A stretch of 64,000 bases of DNA, taken from Saccharopolyspora spinosa NRRL 18395. Its GTDB lineage: Bacteria; Actinomycetota; Actinomycetes; Mycobacteriales; Pseudonocardiaceae. This document shows positions 62,389 through 64,000 of this stretch, in pieces. Numbering within the stretch: position 1 is the first letter of the stretch; each line of letters opens with the position of its first letter. The notes under the pieces are model-generated. The model saw only the letters and a program-made list of their open reading frames with translations. It was not told the DNA's origin and did not search any database. The DNA lies in assembly GCF_000194155.1 (NCBI RefSeq), contig NZ_GL877878.1:2368189-2432188 (forward strand), read 5' to 3'. Position numbers and translations under genes: made by a program.

Positions 62389-63414
62389 TCAGGACTTGGC
62401 GAGGTCGCGGGAGAGCGCCGTCAGGCGGCTGATCGCGCGAAGGTACTTCTTCCGGTAGCCGCCGTGCAGCATCTCGTCGGTGAACAGCGCCGTCAGCGCT
62501 TCGCCGGAGACCCGCACCGGGATGGCCCGGTCGTAGAGCCGGTCGGCGAGCGCCACCAGCCGCAGCGCCACGTCCTGGTCCGGCGCCTCGTGCACGCCGC
62601 TGAGGTGCACTGCGGTGATCCCGTCGACCAGGCGGCCGTACTTCGAGGCGTGCAGCCCGGCCAGGTAGTCGCAGAGCCCGTCGAAGTCGTCGAGCGTCGA
62701 ACCGTCGGTGGCCTCCGCGAGCCGGGTGAGTTCGTCCTCGCTCATCGGCGGCGGCGCGTCCGGCAACCCGCGGTGCCGGTAGTCCGGGCCGTCGACCCGC
62801 ACCACGCCGAAGCGCGCGGACATCGCGTGGATCTCGCGCAGGAAGTCCGCCGCGGCGAACCTGCCCTCGCCCAGCTTGTCGGGCAGCGTGTTGGAGGTCG
62901 CGGCGACGTGCACGCCCGCGTCGGTGAGCTTCGCGATCAGCTGGGTGACCAGCATCGTGTCACCCGGGTCGTCCAGCTCGAACTCGTCGATGGCCAGCAG
63001 CCGATGCTTCGAGAGCCGCTCGACGGTCTCGGCGAAGCCGAGCACCCCCACGAGGCTGGTGACCTCGACGAATGTGCCGTAGGACTTCTGCCCCTCGGTG
63101 GCGTGCCACAGCGACGCGAGCAGGTGCGTCTTGCCGACGCCGAACCCGCCGTCCAGGTAGAGCCCCCGCTTGACGTCGTCGTTCTTCTTCCGGCCGAACA
63201 CCCCGCGCAGCCAGGACCCGCCGCCGACGGCGGCGTTGATCCCGTCGGCGAAGGCCGAGCAGTCCCGAACCGCCTGCTCCTGGCTCGGCTCGTCCAGGTT
63301 CGGGATGTAGGTGTCGAAGCGCACCGCGTCGAACATGGGCGGTGGCGTCATCGCCTGGACCAGCTCGTCCGGGGTCATCTCGGGACGGCGGTCGACCAGA
63401 CGGGGAGAACTCAT
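62389..63414 (-). CDS. zapE: ZapE-type AFG1-like ATPase
   Basis: 341 aa; Walker A is GGFGVGKTHLLAS, Walker B HRLLAIDEFELDDPGDTM, with the sensor TSNTLPDKLGEGRF. FDAVRFDTYIPNLDEPSQEQ starts the family core. AFG1/ZapE proteins are associated with FtsZ-ring constriction in E. coli and respiratory-chain quality control in mitochondria. The actinobacterial role is undefined. Start ATG 63414. Confidence 0.92.
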   Translation of the reverse strand: MSSPRLVDRRPEMTPDELVQAMTPPPMFDAVRFDTYIPNLDEPSQEQAVRDCSAFADGINAAVGGGSWLRGVFGRKKNDDVKRGLYLDGGFGVGKTHLLASLWHATEGQKSYGTFVEVTSLVGVLGFAETVERLSKHRLLAIDEFELDDPGDTMLVTQLIAKLTDAGVHVAATSNTLPDKLGEGRFAAADFLREIHAMSARFGVVRVDGPDYRHRGLPDAPPPMSEDELTRLAEATDGSTLDDFDGLCDYLAGLHASKYGRLVDGITAVHLSGVHEAPDQDVALRLVALADRLYDRAIPVRVSGEALTALFTDEMLHGGYRKKYLRAISRLTALSRDLAKS

Positions 63415-63507
63415 GCGCCGACCTTATAACCGAACACGGGTTTCCCGGCCGTGCGGTCCCGTGCTCCTGCTCACCCGCCAGACTGGCGCGCGTGGTGGGA
63501 TTGACCC

Positions 63508-64000
63508 GTGGTGGACAAGCTCTGGCCGGTCGACGGCGCGCAGCAGGTGGATGACCAACTGGGCGAGTTCTACTCCTACCCGGAGCAGCCGGAACGGCCC
63601 TGGGTGCGGGTGAACTTCGTCTCCAGCCTGGACGGTGCGGTGACCGTCCAGGGCAGCTCGCGCGGGCTGTCCGCGCCGATCGACCAGCGGGTCCTCGGGC
63701 TGATCCGGGACCTCTCCGACGTGGTGCTGGTCGGCGTCGGCACGGCGATGGCCGAGGGCTATCGCGGGGTCAAGCGCACCGAGGTGCGCGCCGAGCGGCG
63801 GCAGCGGCTCGGGTTGGCCGAGGTGCCACCGATCGCGCTGGTCACCGCGCGCGCGTCGTTGCCGCCCGACTCGCCGCTGCTCACCGACACCCTGGTGCCG
63901 CCGATCGTGCTCACCTGCGACGCCGCGCCGCAGGCGCGCCGCTCCGCGCTCGCCGACGCGGGCGCCGACGTCGTCGTCACCGGCGACGAGCGGGTGGACC
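63508..64000 (+). CDS. Pyrimidine reductase (RibD-C domain), partial
   Basis: The gene runs off the right edge. GTG 63508 (or GTG 63511) starts VVDKLWPVDGAQQVDDQLG; then RPWVRVNFVSSLDGAVTVQG, SDVVLVGVGTAMAEGYRGVK and ADAGADVVVTGDERVD match the RibD C-terminal, DHFR-like reductase fold. The usual role is NADPH-dependent reduction of a riboflavin-pathway pyrimidine or a similar substrate. It is divergent from zapE with a 93-bp gap. Confidence 0.85.
   Translation, partial: MVDKLWPVDGAQQVDDQLGEFYSYPEQPERPWVRVNFVSSLDGAVTVQGSSRGLSAPIDQRVLGLIRDLSDVVLVGVGTAMAEGYRGVKRTEVRAERRQRLGLAEVPPIALVTARASLPPDSPLLTDTLVPPIVLTCDAAPQARRSALADAGADVVVTGDERVD

Overview
The window is a very GC-rich actinomycete chromosome segment. 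A mycothiol-dependent formaldehyde dehydrogenase, two Ser/Thr protein kinases, DUF397/DUF5753 and DUF574-type proteins and GTG starts point to Pseudonocardiales, most likely a Saccharopolyspora-like organism. That assignment is an inference from gene content and style. No rRNA, CRISPR array or replication origin was seen.

Layout. 0-5 kb: a SUMF1-domain protein, a frameshifted MarR gene, and an ABC exporter translationally coupled to a protein kinase. 5-12 kb: a hydantoinase/oxoprolinase A-B pair facing an Nramp-like transporter, a truncated cupin dioxygenase and a coiled-coil protein. 11.8-14.4 kb: two near-identical tandem tRNA-like genes (anticodons UGG and UCC) directly followed by a 779-aa protein of unknown family. 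14.6-22 kb: luciferase-like monooxygenase, KimA-like APC permease, methyltransferase, and an ehuBCDA-type ectoine uptake operon. 22-29 kb: a decayed stretch, an FhuF-like protein, a phosphoketolase-acetate kinase operon, an M28 peptidase remnant and a Gfo/Idh/MocA oxidoreductase. 29.5-42.9 kb: a NarL-type two-component system, a mycothiol formaldehyde-detoxification pair, an MFS transporter/amidase divergon, a glutarate-type operon (CoA-transferase and glutaryl-CoA dehydrogenase) with a GntR regulator, and a TetR-controlled but broken quinone oxidoreductase with an alpha/beta hydrolase.

43-53.4 kb is an accessory zone: an IS3 remnant and a phosphotransferase fragment; then five chromosomal genes (hydroxybutyryl-CoA dehydrogenase, Fpg, LtrA, PrxQ, TRIC) between inverted copies of a 45-bp sequence; then a decaying integrative element. 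That element holds an integrase remnant, an Xis-like gene, DUF397 and DUF5753 genes, a truncated phosphotransferase, a frameshifted SCP1.201/DddA-like deaminase toxin overlapping an Imm1-type immunity gene, and a MITE-like repeat. 53.4-64 kb: a ribose-type ABC importer, a membrane Ser/Thr kinase, a 6-phosphogluconolactonase-type propeller, ornithine aminotransferase, ZapE, and the start of a RibD-C reductase.

Dispersed repeats are prominent. A palindromic family with core CGAACGGACCGTTCG occurs near 1.4, 17.7, 18.8 and 62.2 kb (a six-copy array). A 26-bp hairpin-associated element lies at the 3' ends of two importer gene sets. Many genes are decayed or frameshifted (marR, cupin dioxygenase, fhuF duplicate, M28 peptidase, qor, IS3, integrase, HTH, phosphotransferase, deaminase). 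The single-base lesions should be checked against raw reads before they are treated as biology.
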